From contig PMIW01000231.1 in the NCBI GenBank assembly GCA_003158365.1, forward strand, positions 208 to 6,765: a DNA stretch of 6,558 nt, in the 5' to 3' direction. This stretch comes from Ignavibacteriota bacterium (GTDB lineage: Bacteria > Bacteroidota > Ignavibacteria > Tepidaquicellales > Tepidaquicellaceae). The notes beneath the pieces were generated by a model. It was not told where the DNA came from. It searched no databases and was given only the letters and a program-made list of their open reading frames with translations. How positions within the stretch are numbered: the stretch's first letter is position 1; each line of letters starts with the position of its first letter. Below are positions 5,911 to 6,558 of the stretch, in pieces. A program made the translations under genes and the position numbers.

Positions 5911-6558
5911 CTATGCTTTTCTGATTAATCTTGTTCCGAATGCGCCGTCGGTATTGTGTATATGAGGGTATAGTTCCATACAGCCGCTTGTTCCGACTAC
6001 ATCGGCGGGAAGATATTTTTTAGCATCGTCGATAAAATAATCACTGTGCAGTTCCAGAAATTTTCTGACTACATCTATGTTTTCATCATTTTCGATTGTG
6101 CAGGTACTGTAAATAAGCACACCGTTCGGCTTTACATATTCGGATGCTTTTTCGAGAAGTTCAAGCTGAAGAGTCTGCAGTTCATAAATATCTTTCGGTT
6201 CGCGTTTCCATTTTATATCTGGTTTTTTTGAAAGCACGCCAAGCCCCGAGCACGGCGCATCAACCAAAACTTTATCGACTTTCCCGACGATTTTAGTTTT
6301 CATCAAATCGGTTCTGGGATTGGCAAGGTCTTCGTGGAATGCAAGCACGTTGGACATTTCAAGACGCTCGAAAGTTTTTTTCATCGTCTCGACACGCGAG
6401 AGATATTTATCTATTGCAATTATTTTACATTTATTTTTAGCAAGCTCGGAGATGTGCGAGGATTTTCCTCCGGGTGCGGCGCATACATCGAGAATTAATT
6501 CGCCTTCTTTAGGCGCAACAAGATGCGAAACCATTCCCGCGCTTTCATCCTGAACAGT
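5911..6558 (-). CDS. rsmB: 16S rRNA (cytosine(967)-C(5))-methyltransferase RsmB, C-terminal part (truncated by window edge)
   Basis: This is the catalytic half of the SAM-dependent enzyme that makes m5C967 in 16S rRNA. The - strand frame is open from the window edge (6558) to TAG at 5911-5913, giving 215 residues. The visible part starts with TVQDESAGMVSHLVAP, the conserved VQDE entry to the methyltransferase domain, so the internal Met at 6534 is not the start; about half of the protein (the NusB-like RNA-binding domain and more) lies beyond the edge. Motifs, numbered from the edge: motif I DVCAAPGGKSSHI (about 24-36) for SAM binding; motif IV DAPCSGLG (100-107), whose Cys releases product; motif VI YSTCTIENDEN (150-160), whose Cys is the nucleophile; and C-terminal NTDGAFGTRLIRK. 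Both catalytic Cys are present. KKPDIKWK after motif IV favours RsmB over RsmF. It converges on the LysM gene and is functionally unrelated to it. Confidence 0.93.
   Translation of the reverse strand, partial: TVQDESAGMVSHLVAPKEGELILDVCAAPGGKSSHISELAKNKCKIIAIDKYLSRVETMKKTFERLEMSNVLAFHEDLANPRTDLMKTKIVGKVDKVLVDAPCSGLGVLSKKPDIKWKREPKDIYELQTLQLELLEKASEYVKPNGVLIYSTCTIENDENIDVVRKFLELHSDYFIDDAKKYLPADVVGTSGCMELYPHIHNTDGAFGTRLIRKA

Noticed and set aside
1..6558. tRNA, rRNA, CRISPR array, insertion sequence, integrase or attachment site
   Set aside because: No cloverleaf, spaced direct-repeat array, transposase motif or flanking target duplication was seen on reading either strand.

Overview
The window looks like chromosome from an AT-rich member of the FCB (Bacteroidota/Chlorobi/Ignavibacteriota) group; Ignavibacteriota or a relative is my best guess. 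Three observations point there. Start codons sit behind A/T-rich leaders with almost no Shine-Dalgarno sequence. Exported proteins end their signal peptides in a ...AQ junction. Two adjacent membrane genes have a layout reminiscent of GldL/GldM. Nothing in the sequence fixes the phylum, so this is inference.

Layout. Positions 1-78 are the last 25 codons of a lysine-rich protein, followed by two stem-loops (81-115 and a clear intrinsic terminator at 125-161). A phoH-family P-loop ATPase follows on the + strand (246-1163, probably really starting upstream at a non-ATG codon near 192). After a 113-base AT-rich gap comes a run of four + strand genes: a four-helix inner-membrane protein with a long cytoplasmic helical tail (1277-2494), a single-pass protein with a large periplasmic part (2538-3434), an exported predicted outer-membrane beta-barrel with a Thr/Pro-rich linker (3511-4938), and an exported coiled-coil/LysM protein with a polylysine tail (4950-5852). 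A strong stem-loop terminator (5874-5907) closes the run. The C-terminal half of the rRNA methyltransferase RsmB converges from the - strand and runs off the right edge (5911-6558).

The flanking genes phoH and rsmB are housekeeping functions in RNA/ribosome metabolism. The four genes between them are the unusual part. By topology they place one protein in the inner membrane, one anchored there and reaching into the periplasm, one at the peptidoglycan and one in the outer membrane. That is the parts list of a trans-envelope complex, possibly a proton-driven one of the MotAB/ExbBD/GldLM type. This is a hypothesis from topology, order and faint motif resemblance; no sequence here proves a motor, a substrate or a secretion role. 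The lysine-rich tail ending the LysM protein shares an identical octapeptide (DVKKDVKK) with the truncated protein at the left edge, so related lysine-tailed proteins flank phoH and the cassette.
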